61,920 bases of DNA from an uncultured Alphaproteobacteria bacterium (GTDB taxonomy: Bacteria > Pseudomonadota > Alphaproteobacteria > HIMB59 > GCA-002718135): NCBI GenBank assembly GCA_902596065.1, contig CACJSL010000004.1, positions 1 to 61,920 on the forward strand, written 5' to 3'. Below are positions 39,470 to 50,115 of the stretch, one piece after another. How positions within the stretch are numbered: position 1 is the first letter of the stretch; every line of letters starts with the position of its first letter. The position numbers and the translations under genes are program-made. A model generated the notes under the pieces. It worked only from the letters and a program-made list of their open reading frames with translations. It was not told the origin of the DNA and did no database searches.

Positions 39470-40669
39470 ATGAACAGTATAGAAGATAAAAATTTAAGTA
39501 AAAAAAATATTTTAGTTAGAGTAGATCTTAATGTGCCTGTTGTTAATGATCAGATAACTGACAGATCAAGGATTAAATCAATATTGCCAACTTTGAATAA
39601 ATTGAAAGATTCTAATAATAAAATTTTTTTAATTTCTCATTTTGGAAGACCTAAGGGCACAAAAAATAAAAAATATTCTTTAAAATTTATATGCAATATT
39701 CTTGAGGAAGAAATAAATATTAAAAAAATTTATTTTCTGAATGACTTCGATGAAAAAAATATTCAGAATATGATTAATGAAATTAACCCAGGAGATATTT
39801 GTCTTTTTGAAAATATCCGATTTTATTCTGCTGAAGAAAAGAATGATTTAGATTTTGCTAAAAATATTAGTAAAAATTTTGATGCATTTGTCAATGATGC
39901 CTTTTCTTGCTCACATAGAAAACATGCATCAATAGTTGGTCTTCCAACTTTTTTACCTTCATATCTAGGATATAGTTTTTTAAAAGAAATCAATAATCTT
40001 AATTCTTTATTATCTAATAAAGACAAACCAAATTTAGCAATTATTGGTGGCTCAAAAATTTCTACTAAAATAGAATTACTTTTTAATTTGTCTTATTACT
40101 TTGATGCAATAATTATCGGAGGAGCCATGGCTAATACTTTTTTATATGCAAAAAAAATTAATATTGGAAAATCTTTAATTGAAAAAAACTACAATGAAGT
40201 TGTTTTTTCAATTATAAATAAAGCTAAAGAAAATAATTGTGAAATCATTCTGCCAATTGATGTTGTATGTGCAAATAATTTAAATGAAAAAGAAACTGTT
40301 AAAAGATGTGAAATAGACAATGTATCTGACTCTCAAATGATTTTAGATATTGGATCCAAAACAACTCAAATAATTGCACAATATATTAATAAATCAAAAT
40401 TGATTTTATGGAACGGACCTTTAGGAGCTTTTGAATATCCTGCTTTTGCGGAGTCTTCTATTAAAATTGCCAATATTATAAAATCACGCTCAGTCAACTC
40501 TGAGATAATTAGTATTGCCGGAGGCGGAGACACAAACTCAGTTATTAAAATTGCTAAAGCAAAAGATGGTTTTTCTTATATTTCAAATGCTGGAGGGGCT
40601 TTTCTTGAGTGGTTAGAAGGAAATGGATCCCCAGGTTTTAATGCAATTGAAGAAAATAATATAAATTAA
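39470..40669 (+). CDS. pgk: Phosphoglycerate kinase
   Basis: NILVRVDLNVPVVNDQITD, LFENIRFYSAEEKND, AIIGGSKISTKIELL, WNGPLGAFE. Confidence 0.96.
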   Translation: MNSIEDKNLSKKNILVRVDLNVPVVNDQITDRSRIKSILPTLNKLKDSNNKIFLISHFGRPKGTKNKKYSLKFICNILEEEINIKKIYFLNDFDEKNIQNMINEINPGDICLFENIRFYSAEEKNDLDFAKNISKNFDAFVNDAFSCSHRKHASIVGLPTFLPSYLGYSFLKEINNLNSLLSNKDKPNLAIIGGSKISTKIELLFNLSYYFDAIIIGGAMANTFLYAKKINIGKSLIEKNYNEVVFSIINKAKENNCEIILPIDVVCANNLNEKETVKRCEIDNVSDSQMILDIGSKTTQIIAQYINKSKLILWNGPLGAFEYPAFAESSIKIANIIKSRSVNSEIISIAGGGDTNSVIKIAKAKDGFSYISNAGGAFLEWLEGNGSPGFNAIEENNIN

Positions 40670-41217
40670 TCTTCTATTTGATGTTTTTTTAGTAGAGAAA
40701 ATTGGCTTAGAGTAAATAAAAATGTAATTGGCAAAATACCAAAAACCTTAAAGTTTACCCATATATCTGTAGATTGAGTTCTCCATATAATTTCGTTCAA
40801 AATACCAAGAGCTATAAAAAAAGCTATCCATCTTTTTGTAAGTATAGACCATCCTTCCTCAGAGAGTTTTAAAGCAGAACCCAAAAGTAGTTTTAATAAT
40901 GGTTTTTTTATAACTTCTCCAGCATATAAAATTATTGCAAAAATAATGTTAATTATAGTTGGTTTCATTTTAAAAAAAACTTCATTATCAAAGTAGATCG
41001 TAAGTCCTCCAAAAACTAAAATAATAAATGCTCCAAAAGTTGGCATTATTGGTATTTTTTTCTCTAATATGTAAGAAAACAATATGGCAACAATCGTTGC
41101 AATCATTAATGGTAGAATTGCTGATTGTAATTTTTCTCCCTCTTCACCTCTTGTATAAAAAATAAAAAATATAGCTAGAGGTCCAATATCAATAATTATT
41201 TTTGTTAAGCCTTTCAT
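40666..41217 (-). CDS. Septation protein A / YciB-IspZ family inner membrane protein
   Basis: IDIGPLAIFFIFYTRG, MKPTIINIIFAIILYAG, WVNFKVFGILPITFLFTLSQ. Confidence 0.88.
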   Translation of the reverse strand: MKGLTKIIIDIGPLAIFFIFYTRGEEGEKLQSAILPLMIATIVAILFSYILEKKIPIMPTFGAFIILVFGGLTIYFDNEVFFKMKPTIINIIFAIILYAGEVIKKPLLKLLLGSALKLSEEGWSILTKRWIAFFIALGILNEIIWRTQSTDIWVNFKVFGILPITFLFTLSQFSLLKKHQIED

Positions 41218-41220
41218 TTT

Positions 41221-42132
41221 TTATTTTTTAATTTCAATAATTGATTCAGCAAAATTTTTTGCATTAAATATTAGCAAATCTTCTTTTTTTTCTCCCATTC
41301 CAACAAAGTGTATAGGTAAATCATATTTTTTTGCTATAGCGATCAGTGCCCCACCTTTTGCAGTACCATCGATTTTTGTTATTATTAATCCTGTTACATC
41401 CATTGATTTGCTAAATATTTCAACTTGTTTAATCATATTTGATCCATTAGTTCCATCTAAAACTAAAATTATCTTTAGATCATCTTTATTTATATTTTTT
41501 TCTACAACAGTTTTAATCTTTATTAATTGATTTAATAAATTTGCATTATTTGATAGACGACCTGCAGTATCCAATATCACATAATCATACCCTTCACTTT
41601 TAGCCTTTAAAGTTGCATTGTATGCAACACTTGCGGGATCTTGATTAATCTTACCTTCATAAAAATCAACACTTTGTTTTACTGACCATTCTTTTAATTG
41701 TTCAACTGCAGCCGCCCTAAAAGTATCACAAGCCCCTATTAATATTTTTTTATCGGAAATAAAATTTATTACCTTTCCAATAGTGGTGGTTTTTCCACTT
41801 CCATTAACACCTATAAAAATTAATGCACCGGGCTTATTATCACTTTCTGAGACTAATGTTTTTTCTTTAGACTTAAGAATTTGTTCTATTTCATCACACA
41901 ATATTTTTAAAACTAAATTAGAGTCTTCTTTACCTGATAATTTTGAGGATTTTATTTTTTCAATTAAATGATTAGTTACTTCAATTCCTATATCACTCGA
42001 AAGTAAAATATTTTCAATTTCATCAATAACTTCTTGGTCAATTTTATTTTTTGCTAAAACGTTTAATAAACTTGAAGAGAAAATAGTTGAAGTTTTGTTT
42101 AATCCAATCTGAAATTTTTTAAAAATATTCAT
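41221..42132 (-). CDS. ftsY: Signal recognition particle receptor FtsY
   Basis: GVNGSGKTTTIGKV, ACDTFRAAAVEQL, VILDTAGRLSNNANLLNQL, TKIDGTAKGGALI. Confidence 0.96.
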   Translation of the reverse strand: MNIFKKFQIGLNKTSTIFSSSLLNVLAKNKIDQEVIDEIENILLSSDIGIEVTNHLIEKIKSSKLSGKEDSNLVLKILCDEIEQILKSKEKTLVSESDNKPGALIFIGVNGSGKTTTIGKVINFISDKKILIGACDTFRAAAVEQLKEWSVKQSVDFYEGKINQDPASVAYNATLKAKSEGYDYVILDTAGRLSNNANLLNQLIKIKTVVEKNINKDDLKIILVLDGTNGSNMIKQVEIFSKSMDVTGLIITKIDGTAKGGALIAIAKKYDLPIHFVGMGEKKEDLLIFNAKNFAESIIEIKK

Positions 42133-42136
42133 TAAA

Positions 42137-43399
42137 TTAGATAATATTTCCCTCTAAGATATTGTCATTAAAATCTGTAATTTTACAATTTATTATTTGA
42201 CCTATATGCATTTTTTTATCAATTTTAGTTTTAATAAAATGTTGAGACTTTCCAAATGATGAATTATTTTTTACTTCTTCAACTAATACAGAGGCATAAT
42301 TACCAATTTGTTTTTTTAATAATTTCTTCATTTCCTTATTTCCTGCTTCTCTTAATAATTTTGCTCTTTTTTTAATTATTTCTCGAGGAACTTGTGGCAT
42401 TCTTGCTGCTGGAGTACCTTCTCTTGGAGAATATGGAAAAATATGTAAGTGTGTTAAATTACATTCTTCAATCATAGACAGTGAATCTTTAAACATAATT
42501 TCTGTTTCTGTAGGAAAGCCAGCAATAATATCTGCTCCCAGAACTACATCAGGTCTAAATGATCTAATTTTTTTACAGAAATCAGTCACTTGTTTATTAT
42601 TATGTCTTCTTTTCATCCTTTTTAAAATTAAATCGTTTCCAGCTTGTAAGCTTAAATGAAAATGGGGCATAATTCTCTTATCACTAAGTAGTGGCCAGAA
42701 GTCATCATTTATTTCAGCACAATCAATTGACGATAGTCTCAATTGTTTTAGCTGTGGCACTAAATTGAGGATTCGTTTGATAAGTTGAAAAAGATTTGGT
42801 TTACCTGGCAAATCTTTTCCATAATCTGTTATATCTACTCCTGTTAAAACAATTTCATTATAACCATTATCTACAAGTTTTGTAATGCGATTTACAATTA
42901 CCCCTACAGGTACACTTCTATTGTTACCTCTACCAAAAGGGATAATACAGAATGTGCAACGATGATCACACCCCTGTTGTATTTCAATATATGCTCTCGA
43001 TTTACCTTCAAATTTTTCAATTGAATTATTATGTAATTTATTATCTGAAAAAATATTATTAACTTTAATAGGGTCATTATTTGATAAATTATTCCAAGTT
43101 GAACTTTCTAATTTTTCTTTGTTTCCTATTACAAAGTCAACATTACTTATTTTAGAATATTTTTTGGGATTAATTTGTGCAGCACACCCAGTTACAATAA
43201 TTTTTTTATCTGGGGAGTATTTTTTTGATTTTCTAATCTCATACAATACTTTTTTTTCAGCTTGTTCAGTTACAGCACAAGAGTTGATTATTGTATAATT
43301 TTTAATATCACTTTTTTTTACTAAAGTGTTCATCACCTCACCTTCAAAAATGTTCAATCTACAGCCAAGATTGACAATATCTACTCTATTTTTTTTCAT
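42137..43399 (-). CDS. mtaB: tRNA (N6-threonylcarbamoyladenosine 37-C2)-methylthiotransferase MtaB
   Basis: VDIVNLGCRLNIFEGE, NSCAVTEQAEKK, QQGCDHRCTFCIIPFGRGNNRS, LTGVDITDYGKDLPG. Confidence 0.94.
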   Translation of the reverse strand: MKKNRVDIVNLGCRLNIFEGEVMNTLVKKSDIKNYTIINSCAVTEQAEKKVLYEIRKSKKYSPDKKIIVTGCAAQINPKKYSKISNVDFVIGNKEKLESSTWNNLSNNDPIKVNNIFSDNKLHNNSIEKFEGKSRAYIEIQQGCDHRCTFCIIPFGRGNNRSVPVGVIVNRITKLVDNGYNEIVLTGVDITDYGKDLPGKPNLFQLIKRILNLVPQLKQLRLSSIDCAEINDDFWPLLSDKRIMPHFHLSLQAGNDLILKRMKRRHNNKQVTDFCKKIRSFRPDVVLGADIIAGFPTETEIMFKDSLSMIEECNLTHLHIFPYSPREGTPAARMPQVPREIIKKRAKLLREAGNKEMKKLLKKQIGNYASVLVEEVKNNSSFGKSQHFIKTKIDKKMHIGQIINCKITDFNDNILEGNII

Positions 43400-43402
43400 A
43401 AT

Positions 43403-44224
43403 TTAGTAATCTAAACTTCCGTAAAAACTTACCTCTGCAGGCCCTGTCATTATTGCTTCATCATTAACTATGTTTATATATAATGATCCTCTTTCTAAAA
43501 TTACCTCAACTTCATTTTCAAGAAGGTCTTTCAATGTTCCAGCATATACTGAAGCACAAGCTCCGCTTCCACAGGCTAGTGTAATTCCAGCACCTCGCTC
43601 CCATACTCTTAATTTAATTTTATTCCTATTTATGATTTCCACAAGCTCAACATTTATTTTGTTAGGAAAAAACTTATGATTTTCTATACTAGGTCCTATA
43701 ACTTCTAAATCCACATCATTTATATTTTGTCCAAAAAAAACTAAATGAGGATTACCAATATTAACAGCTACTCCTTTACTAAAGTCATTTATTTTTATTG
43801 GAACATTCATGGTATCCATATCTTTTATTATGGGGATTTTTTTCCAATTAGTTGTAAGCTTTCCTAAATTGACACTAATATTGTTATCTTTTTGTTTAGC
43901 GACTAAAATTCCAGCATCAGAAAGTATTTTGATATCATTTTTATTTAGCTCTTCAAATAATAATTTTGCTACACATCTTGTTCCATTTCCACAAGCTTCT
44001 GCTTGATCACCACTAGGATTATATATTTTTATTTCAGCATCTATATCAATATCTTTTTTACTGCTGTTATTAATAGTGATTAATTGATCACAACCAGCGC
44101 CACTTTTTCTGTCACTTAATTTGCTTATTAACTCTTTTGTAATGTTAATTTCATTGACTCTTCTATCAATGATGACAAAATCATTACCTAGGCCGTGCAT
44201 TTTGATAAAATTTATTTTTTGCAT
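43403..44224 (-). CDS. dapF: Diaminopimelate epimerase
   Basis: INFIKMHGLGNDFVIIDRR, ACGNGTRCVA, ACGSGACAS; start placed at MQKINF rather than 44284. Confidence 0.94.
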   Translation of the reverse strand: MQKINFIKMHGLGNDFVIIDRRVNEINITKELISKLSDRKSGAGCDQLITINNSSKKDIDIDAEIKIYNPSGDQAEACGNGTRCVAKLLFEELNKNDIKILSDAGILVAKQKDNNISVNLGKLTTNWKKIPIIKDMDTMNVPIKINDFSKGVAVNIGNPHLVFFGQNINDVDLEVIGPSIENHKFFPNKINVELVEIINRNKIKLRVWERGAGITLACGSGACASVYAGTLKDLLENEVEVILERGSLYINIVNDEAIMTGPAEVSFYGSLDY

Positions 44225-44351
44225 AAAAATGCTTTTATGACTGTTTTTTCGAAGAATTCCAGTAAAAATTCCATCACTTATCAAATCTTGACTTTAATGC
44301 TCTATTTCAATATGCGTTCCTTAAAATTCATTAAATGAAATTTTATTAACT

Positions 44352-44399
44352 TATCAGTTTTGATAGGTACATCAGCCCACGAGTTTCGTGCCCTGGTGT
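44352..44399 (+). promoter_or_regulatory. Two consecutive hairpins in the ffh 5' UTR (candidate cis-regulatory RNA)
   Basis: TATCA-gttt-TGATA, then ACATCAG-cc-CACG-agttt-CGTG-cc-CTGGTGT, 18 nt before the ffh ATG at 44418. Confidence 0.5.
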
Positions 44400-44417
44400 G
44401 AAAGGTTATTTGATATT

Positions 44418-45785
44418 ATGTTTGAAACATTAAATGAAAGATTAGAAAAAATTGTCAACTCTATTAGAGGCAAGGCAGTAATTTCAGAGTCAGATCTTGA
44501 TACTACTATGAGAGAAATAAGAATTTCTCTTCTAGAGGCCGATGTAGCTCTTTCAGTAGTTAAGAGTTTTGTAGATAACATAAAATCAAATATTTTAGGT
44601 AAAGAAGTTTTAAAATCAATAAAACCTGATCAAATGATTATTAAATTAGTTCAAGACGAACTAATTAAAATTCTTGGTGATAATAATGAGCCTTTAAATA
44701 TTCAAAAAAATAGTTTAACAAAAATTCTTTTCTGTGGACTTCAAGGATCAGGTAAAACGACAACTGTTGCAAAAATTGCAAATGACATTAAAAAAAATAC
44801 AAAGAAAAAAATTTTATTAGTTTCAGTTGATATTTATCGTCCAGCAGCCCAAGAACAATTAAAGGTATTAGCTAATCAAATTGATGTAGACTTTTATGAT
44901 AGCAAAAACTCTGATTCTGTTAATAATATATTAAGCGAATCATTAAATTTTGCAGAGAAAAATTTAATAGATATTATTTTATTAGACACAGCTGGAAGGC
45001 AAGTCATTGATGAAGCAATGATGAAGGAGTTAAAAGACATAAATGAATTTTTTAGTCCTAATGAAACACTTCTAGTAGCTGATTCTTTAACTGGCCAAGA
45101 TGCAGCAAACATAGCTAAAAGTTTTAGTAATACTGTAAATATTACTGGATCTATTCTAACTAGAATTGATGGAGATGGAAGAGGAGGGGCAGCCTTATCA
45201 ATAAAATCAATAACTGGAGCTCCAATCAAGTTTATAGGTACAGGAGAAAAAATTGATCAACTTGAAGCTTTTTATCCTGAAAGAATAGCTAATAGAATTC
45301 TTGGGATGGGAGACATTGTTTCATTAGTAGAAAAAGCTTCTGAAAATATAGATCAACAAGAAGCAGAAATTTTAGCAAAAAAAATGGCTAAAGGTAATTT
45401 TGATTTAGAAGATTTTGCGAAACAACTTAAGCAAATGGGCAAGATGGGAGGAGTATCAGGTATTATGTCTATGCTACCAGGAATTTCAAAAGCACAAAAA
45501 CTAATGGCTGAAAATAAAATATCAGATGACATGATTAAACATCAGATTGCAATAATTAATTCAATGACAAAAAAAGAGAAATCTAATCCTGATTTAATTA
45601 AAGCATCAAGAAAAATTCGTATCTCCAAAGGATCTGGCACTAGAGTGCAAGATGTAAACAAATTATTAAAACAGTTTCTTCAATCTCAAAAGATGATGAA
45701 AAAAATGAAATCCATGGGAAAAGGCGGTCTTCCAAGTGATTTTATGAATAAATTACAAGGAAAATTACCGCCAAATTTAAATTGA
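44418..45785 (+). CDS. ffh: Signal recognition particle protein Ffh
   Basis: MFETLNERLEKIVNSIRGKA, GLQGSGKTTTVAKIA, DTAGRQVID, Met-rich C-terminus; start moved from 44388. Confidence 0.96.
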   Translation: MFETLNERLEKIVNSIRGKAVISESDLDTTMREIRISLLEADVALSVVKSFVDNIKSNILGKEVLKSIKPDQMIIKLVQDELIKILGDNNEPLNIQKNSLTKILFCGLQGSGKTTTVAKIANDIKKNTKKKILLVSVDIYRPAAQEQLKVLANQIDVDFYDSKNSDSVNNILSESLNFAEKNLIDIILLDTAGRQVIDEAMMKELKDINEFFSPNETLLVADSLTGQDAANIAKSFSNTVNITGSILTRIDGDGRGGAALSIKSITGAPIKFIGTGEKIDQLEAFYPERIANRILGMGDIVSLVEKASENIDQQEAEILAKKMAKGNFDLEDFAKQLKQMGKMGGVSGIMSMLPGISKAQKLMAENKISDDMIKHQIAIINSMTKKEKSNPDLIKASRKIRISKGSGTRVQDVNKLLKQFLQSQKMMKKMKSMGKGGLPSDFMNKLQGKLPPNLN

Positions 45786-45802
45786 TTTAGAAAGGAAAAA
45801 AT

Positions 45803-46240
45803 ATGCCAGTTAGAATTAGACTATCAAGAGGGGGAGCAAAAAAAAGACCATATTATAGAATAGTTGTTGCAGACTCTAGGCGTGCCAGAGATGGTAAATT
45901 TATTGAACAGATAGGTACATATAACCCAATGTTAACAAAAGATAATCCAGAAAGAGTAAAAGTAGATTTAGACAAAGCAAAAGATTGGATTGGAAAAGGT
46001 GCACAACCAAGTAACAGAGTTCAGTTGTTTTTAAGCTCTATGGGTGTTGGAGAAAAACCTATTATTACTGAAAAAACAAAAAAACATCTTCCAAAGAAAA
46101 AAACAAAAGAAAAATCTGAAGAAAAACCTGCAGAAGTTAAAGCAGAAGAAAAACCTGCAGAAGCTAAAGCAGAAGAAAAACCTGCAGAAGCTAAAGCAGA
46201 AGAAAAACCTGCAGAAGAAAAACCTGCAGAGGAGAAGTAG
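45803..46240 (+). CDS. rpsP: 30S ribosomal protein S16 with a repetitive C-terminal tail
   Basis: [43 protein letters not shown]; tail ...[40 protein letters not shown]. Confidence 0.97.
   Translation: MPVRIRLSRGGAKKRPYYRIVVADSRRARDGKFIEQIGTYNPMLTKDNPERVKVDLDKAKDWIGKGAQPSNRVQLFLSSMGVGEKPIITEKTKKHLPKKKTKEKSEEKPAEVKAEEKPAEAKAEEKPAEAKAEEKPAEEKPAEEK
46117..46237 (+). repeat. In-frame ~27-nt tandem repeat encoding (A/V)KAEEKPAE
   Basis: gcagaagctaaagcagaagaaaaacct repeated with minor variation. Confidence 0.85.
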
Positions 46241-46276
46241 AAATTATAAATTTTAAATATTTAATAGTTAAGTAAA

Positions 46277-46786
46277 ATGAAAAAAAATCAATTGGTTCTC
46301 GTTGGCTCTTTTGGCAACCCCAGAGGTTTAAAGGGCGATATAAGTATCAATATTTTTATGTCTAATTTAAAATCTTTTAAAATGTTAAAAGAATTTTTTT
46401 TAGAAGAAAATAAAACAATTTTACATTTTACTTATTTTAAAAAAATAGGATCTAAATATATAGCTAGTTTAGATAAATGCTGTGATAGAAACACTGCATT
46501 ATCATTTAAAGGAAAAAATATTTACTCTTATAGAAAAAACTTTCCAAAATTAAAAAAAAAAGAGTTTTATTCTTCAGATTTAATTGGTTGTAAAGTTACA
46601 AATACAAAAAATAAGTTTCTTGGAATTGTTAAAGATTTAAAAAATTTTGGAGCAGGTGATTTACTTGAAATTTATGATGAAAAGAAAAAGATTTTTTTTA
46701 TTCCAATGGATAAAAATAACATTGTAAGCGTTGATATTGTAAATAATATCATAATTACTGATCCTTTATTGGGGCTTATAGACTGA
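46277..46786 (+). CDS. rimM: Ribosome maturation factor RimM
   Basis: LVGSFGNPRGLKGDISINIF, operon position between rpsP and trmD. Confidence 0.88.
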   Translation: MKKNQLVLVGSFGNPRGLKGDISINIFMSNLKSFKMLKEFFLEENKTILHFTYFKKIGSKYIASLDKCCDRNTALSFKGKNIYSYRKNFPKLKKKEFYSSDLIGCKVTNTKNKFLGIVKDLKNFGAGDLLEIYDEKKKIFFIPMDKNNIVSVDIVNNIIITDPLLGLID

Positions 46787-47496
46787 TGTTAGATATTAAA
46801 ATATTAACTGCTTACCCTAATATGTTTCCTGGGACATTGAATCATTCTTTAATTGGAAGCGCATTAAAAGAGAAAAAATGGACGCTTGAAGTGATTAATT
46901 TACATAATTTTGGTTACGATAATAATAAAAGTATTGATGATGAGCCTTTTGGAGGTGGTCCTGGCATGATTATTCGTGCTGACGTAGTAGAAAAAGCCTT
47001 ACTTTCTATAGAATATCCAAATAATATTAAGAGAAAATTGATATATTTAACTCCTTCAGGCAAGCCATTAAAACAAGCAAATTTATTAGAATTTTCAAGA
47101 TTTGACCAATTAATTATACTTTGTGGGAGATTTGAGGGGGTAGACCAGAGAGCAATAAATGTTTTAGATTTCACAGAAATTAGCATTGGAGATTATATTT
47201 TAATGGGAGGAGAAACAGCAGCTCAAGTATTAGTTGAAGGTTGTATTCGTTTGCTTCCTGGAGTATTAGGGCAACCTAAAAGTTTATTAGAAGAAAGTTT
47301 TTCTAATGACCTTTTGGAGTATCCGCATTATACCAGACCTAAAGTTTGGAAAGATACTAATAACAATAATCATGAAATTCCTGAAGTTTTAATTTCAGGT
47401 CATCATGAAAAGATTAAAGAGTGGAGATTAAAAAAGTCTATTGAGAGAACTAAAATAACTAGACCAGATTTATTAATTAAAGACAAAAAAGCATAA
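46786..47496 (+). CDS. trmD: tRNA (guanine-N1)-methyltransferase
   Basis: [66 protein letters not shown]. Confidence 0.96.
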   Translation: MLDIKILTAYPNMFPGTLNHSLIGSALKEKKWTLEVINLHNFGYDNNKSIDDEPFGGGPGMIIRADVVEKALLSIEYPNNIKRKLIYLTPSGKPLKQANLLEFSRFDQLIILCGRFEGVDQRAINVLDFTEISIGDYILMGGETAAQVLVEGCIRLLPGVLGQPKSLLEESFSNDLLEYPHYTRPKVWKDTNNNNHEIPEVLISGHHEKIKEWRLKKSIERTKITRPDLLIKDKKA

Positions 47497-47504
47497 GGAA
47501 AAAA

Positions 47505-48125
47505 ATGAATAATTTATTAGAAAAATTTGAAAAAAAACAAATTGAAAATCTTACTTCAAAAAAAAGAATTCCTGCTTTTCGTCCTGGAGATACAATCAAG
47601 GTGACTTTAAAGATTACTGAAGGTGATAAATCGCGTCTACAATCTTTTGAAGGAATGTGCATTTCAAGAAAAAATAATTCAGTTAATTCAAAATTTACTT
47701 TAAGAAAAATTTCTCATGGTGAAGGCGTAGAAAGAGTATTTCCTCTTTTTGGTGCTAACATAGATAAAATAGAAGTTATACGTAAAGGTAATGTTAAAAG
47801 AGCTAAATTATATTATCTTCGTGATCGAACAGGGAAAAGTGCTCGAATTGCAGATCGCGATAGAGGTGATGAAATTGATCAATATGCGATGATGGCAGAA
47901 AAACCAATATCAGAAGAAAGTTCTAAAGAAACTTCAATCGAAGCAAACCAAACTGAATCAATAGAACAAAGCGCTGAACCTAAAGTGGAAGAAGAACAAA
48001 TAAAAAAAGAAGCAACTGAGCAACCTGTTAATGAAGAAAAAAAAGAAGATACGCAAAAAGAATCAGTAAAATCAGAAGCTTCTGCTGAAGAAACTGAAAA
48101 AAAAACGGATGAGCAATCCAAATAA
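47505..48125 (+). CDS. rplS: 50S ribosomal protein L19 with a long charged C-terminal tail
   Basis: [55 protein letters not shown]-type core followed by an ~80-aa E/K/S/T-rich extension. Confidence 0.96.
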   Translation: MNNLLEKFEKKQIENLTSKKRIPAFRPGDTIKVTLKITEGDKSRLQSFEGMCISRKNNSVNSKFTLRKISHGEGVERVFPLFGANIDKIEVIRKGNVKRAKLYYLRDRTGKSARIADRDRGDEIDQYAMMAEKPISEESSKETSIEANQTESIEQSAEPKVEEEQIKKEATEQPVNEEKKEDTQKESVKSEASAEETEKKTDEQSK

Positions 48126-49512
48126 TAAAACATTATTTGATAAAATTTGGTCTCATCATCTTGTCCACCAACAAGAAGATGGTACTTGTCTAATATATAT
48201 TGATCGTCATTTAGTTCACGAGGTAACAAGCCCTCAAGCATTTGAGGGTTTGAGAGACAATAATAGAAAAGTACATCGTCCTGAAAGTACCTTTGCTGTT
48301 GCTGATCATAACGTTCCTACCTCCGATAGATCTAAGGGTATTGATAATGAAGAAAGTAGAATACAAGTAGAAACACTAGAAAATAACTGTAAAGAATTTG
48401 GAGTTACTTTATTTCCTCTTTTAGATAAACGACAAGGTATAGTTCATATAGTCGGTCCCGAACAAGGTATTACTCAGCCAGGAATGACTATTGTATGTGG
48501 AGATAGTCACACTGCCACACACGGTGCTTTTGGTGCACTTGCTTTTGGAATAGGCACGAGTGAAGTAGAACATGTTTTAGCTAGTCAGACTCTTATTCAA
48601 CAACCTGCAAAAAATATGAAGATTGCTGTTAATGGAAAATTAAAATCTGGGGTTACAGCAAAAGATATTATTCTTCATATTATAGGCGTAATTGGTACAG
48701 CTGGAGGAACAGGTTATGTTATTGAATATACTGGTGATGCAATTCATTCACTTAGTATGGAAGGACGTATGACTATATGTAATATGAGTATAGAAGCTGG
48801 AGCAAGAGCTGGACTAATTGCCCCTGATCAAAAAACCTTTGATTATATTAAAGATAGACCATATGCACCTAAAGGATCAGAATGGGAAAAGGCCATTGAA
48901 TTTTGGAAGTCCTTACCTTCTGATGATGATGCAAAATATGATAAAGAAATAAATATTAATGCTGAAGACATTGCTCCTCAAATAACTTGGGGAACTAGTC
49001 CTCAAGATGTTGTGCCAATTAATGGAAAGGTTCCAAACCCTTCATCTGTTGAAGATGTTAATAGAAAAAAAGCAATTGAGCGATCACTTGAATATATGGG
49101 CTTAGAACCAGATCAAGAAATAAATGAAATTAAAATTGATAAGGTGTTTATTGGATCATGTACAAACGGTAGAATCGAGGACCTAAGAGAAGTTGCAAGA
49201 GTAGTTAAAGGAAAAAAAGTAAGTGTTGATTCAATGATTGTTCCTGGATCCGGTCTAGTAAAAGAGCAAGCAGAGAGTGAAGGATTAGATAAAATTTTTA
49301 TTGAAGCTGGCTTTGATTGGAGAGAACCAGGATGTTCAATGTGTTTAGCTATGAATCCAGATCAATTAAAACCAAGAGAAAGATGCGCTTCAACATCAAA
49401 TAGAAATTTTGAAGGAAGACAAGGCAGAGAAGGTAGAACACATTTAGTTAGTCCAGTTGTTGCTGCTGCATCTGCAATTAAAGGCTCATTTGCTCAGGAG
49501 ACTGATTTATAA
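48109..49512 (+). CDS. leuC: 3-isopropylmalate dehydratase large subunit
   Basis: [71 protein letters not shown]. Confidence 0.97.
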   Translation: MSNPNNKTLFDKIWSHHLVHQQEDGTCLIYIDRHLVHEVTSPQAFEGLRDNNRKVHRPESTFAVADHNVPTSDRSKGIDNEESRIQVETLENNCKEFGVTLFPLLDKRQGIVHIVGPEQGITQPGMTIVCGDSHTATHGAFGALAFGIGTSEVEHVLASQTLIQQPAKNMKIAVNGKLKSGVTAKDIILHIIGVIGTAGGTGYVIEYTGDAIHSLSMEGRMTICNMSIEAGARAGLIAPDQKTFDYIKDRPYAPKGSEWEKAIEFWKSLPSDDDAKYDKEININAEDIAPQITWGTSPQDVVPINGKVPNPSSVEDVNRKKAIERSLEYMGLEPDQEINEIKIDKVFIGSCTNGRIEDLREVARVVKGKKVSVDSMIVPGSGLVKEQAESEGLDKIFIEAGFDWREPGCSMCLAMNPDQLKPRERCASTSNRNFEGRQGREGRTHLVSPVVAAASAIKGSFAQETDL

Positions 49513-50114
49513 TGGACAAATTCATAACTTTAAAAGGTATTGCAGCTCCCCTCCCTATGATCAATGTTGATACAGATATGATCATACCAAAACAATTTTT
49601 AAAAACAATTAAACGTTCTGGTTTGGGAAAAAATCTTTTTCATGAATTAAGATTTGATATGCAAGGTAATATAAAAAATGATTTTGTCTTAAATTGGGAT
49701 CCTTATAAAAAAGCAACTATTCTTATCGCAGGTGATAACTTTGGCTGTGGTTCAAGTAGAGAACATGCGCCTTGGTCTTTATTAGATTTTGGATTTAAGT
49801 GTATTGTTGCCCCAAGTTTTGCTGATATTTTTTATAATAATTGTTTTAAAAATGGCATTCTTCCTATTCGCTTAAATCAAGAAAAAGTGAATATATTAAT
49901 GACAGAAGCAAAAAATAAAAATCAATTAACCATAAATCTTGATGAGCAAATAATCATTTTAGAAGATGAAAATGCTATTGAGTTTGATATTGATCCCTTT
50001 AGAAAAAAATGTTTGATAGAAGGCCTTGATGATATTGGTTTAACACTTCAAAAAAAAGATAAAATTTCTAAATATGAAGAAAATATTAAGTCATCTCATC
50101 CTTGGATAATATAA
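49512..50114 (+). CDS. leuD: 3-isopropylmalate dehydratase small subunit
   Basis: [47 protein letters not shown]. Confidence 0.97.
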   Translation: MDKFITLKGIAAPLPMINVDTDMIIPKQFLKTIKRSGLGKNLFHELRFDMQGNIKNDFVLNWDPYKKATILIAGDNFGCGSSREHAPWSLLDFGFKCIVAPSFADIFYNNCFKNGILPIRLNQEKVNILMTEAKNKNQLTINLDEQIIILEDENAIEFDIDPFRKKCLIEGLDDIGLTLQKKDKISKYEENIKSSHPWII

Positions 50115-50115
50115 A

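Noticed and set aside
46044-46256. 70-aa [20 protein letters not shown]... overlapping the S16 tail
   Set aside because: Out-of-frame reading of the tandem repeat in rpsP; the in-frame S16 product explains the DNA.
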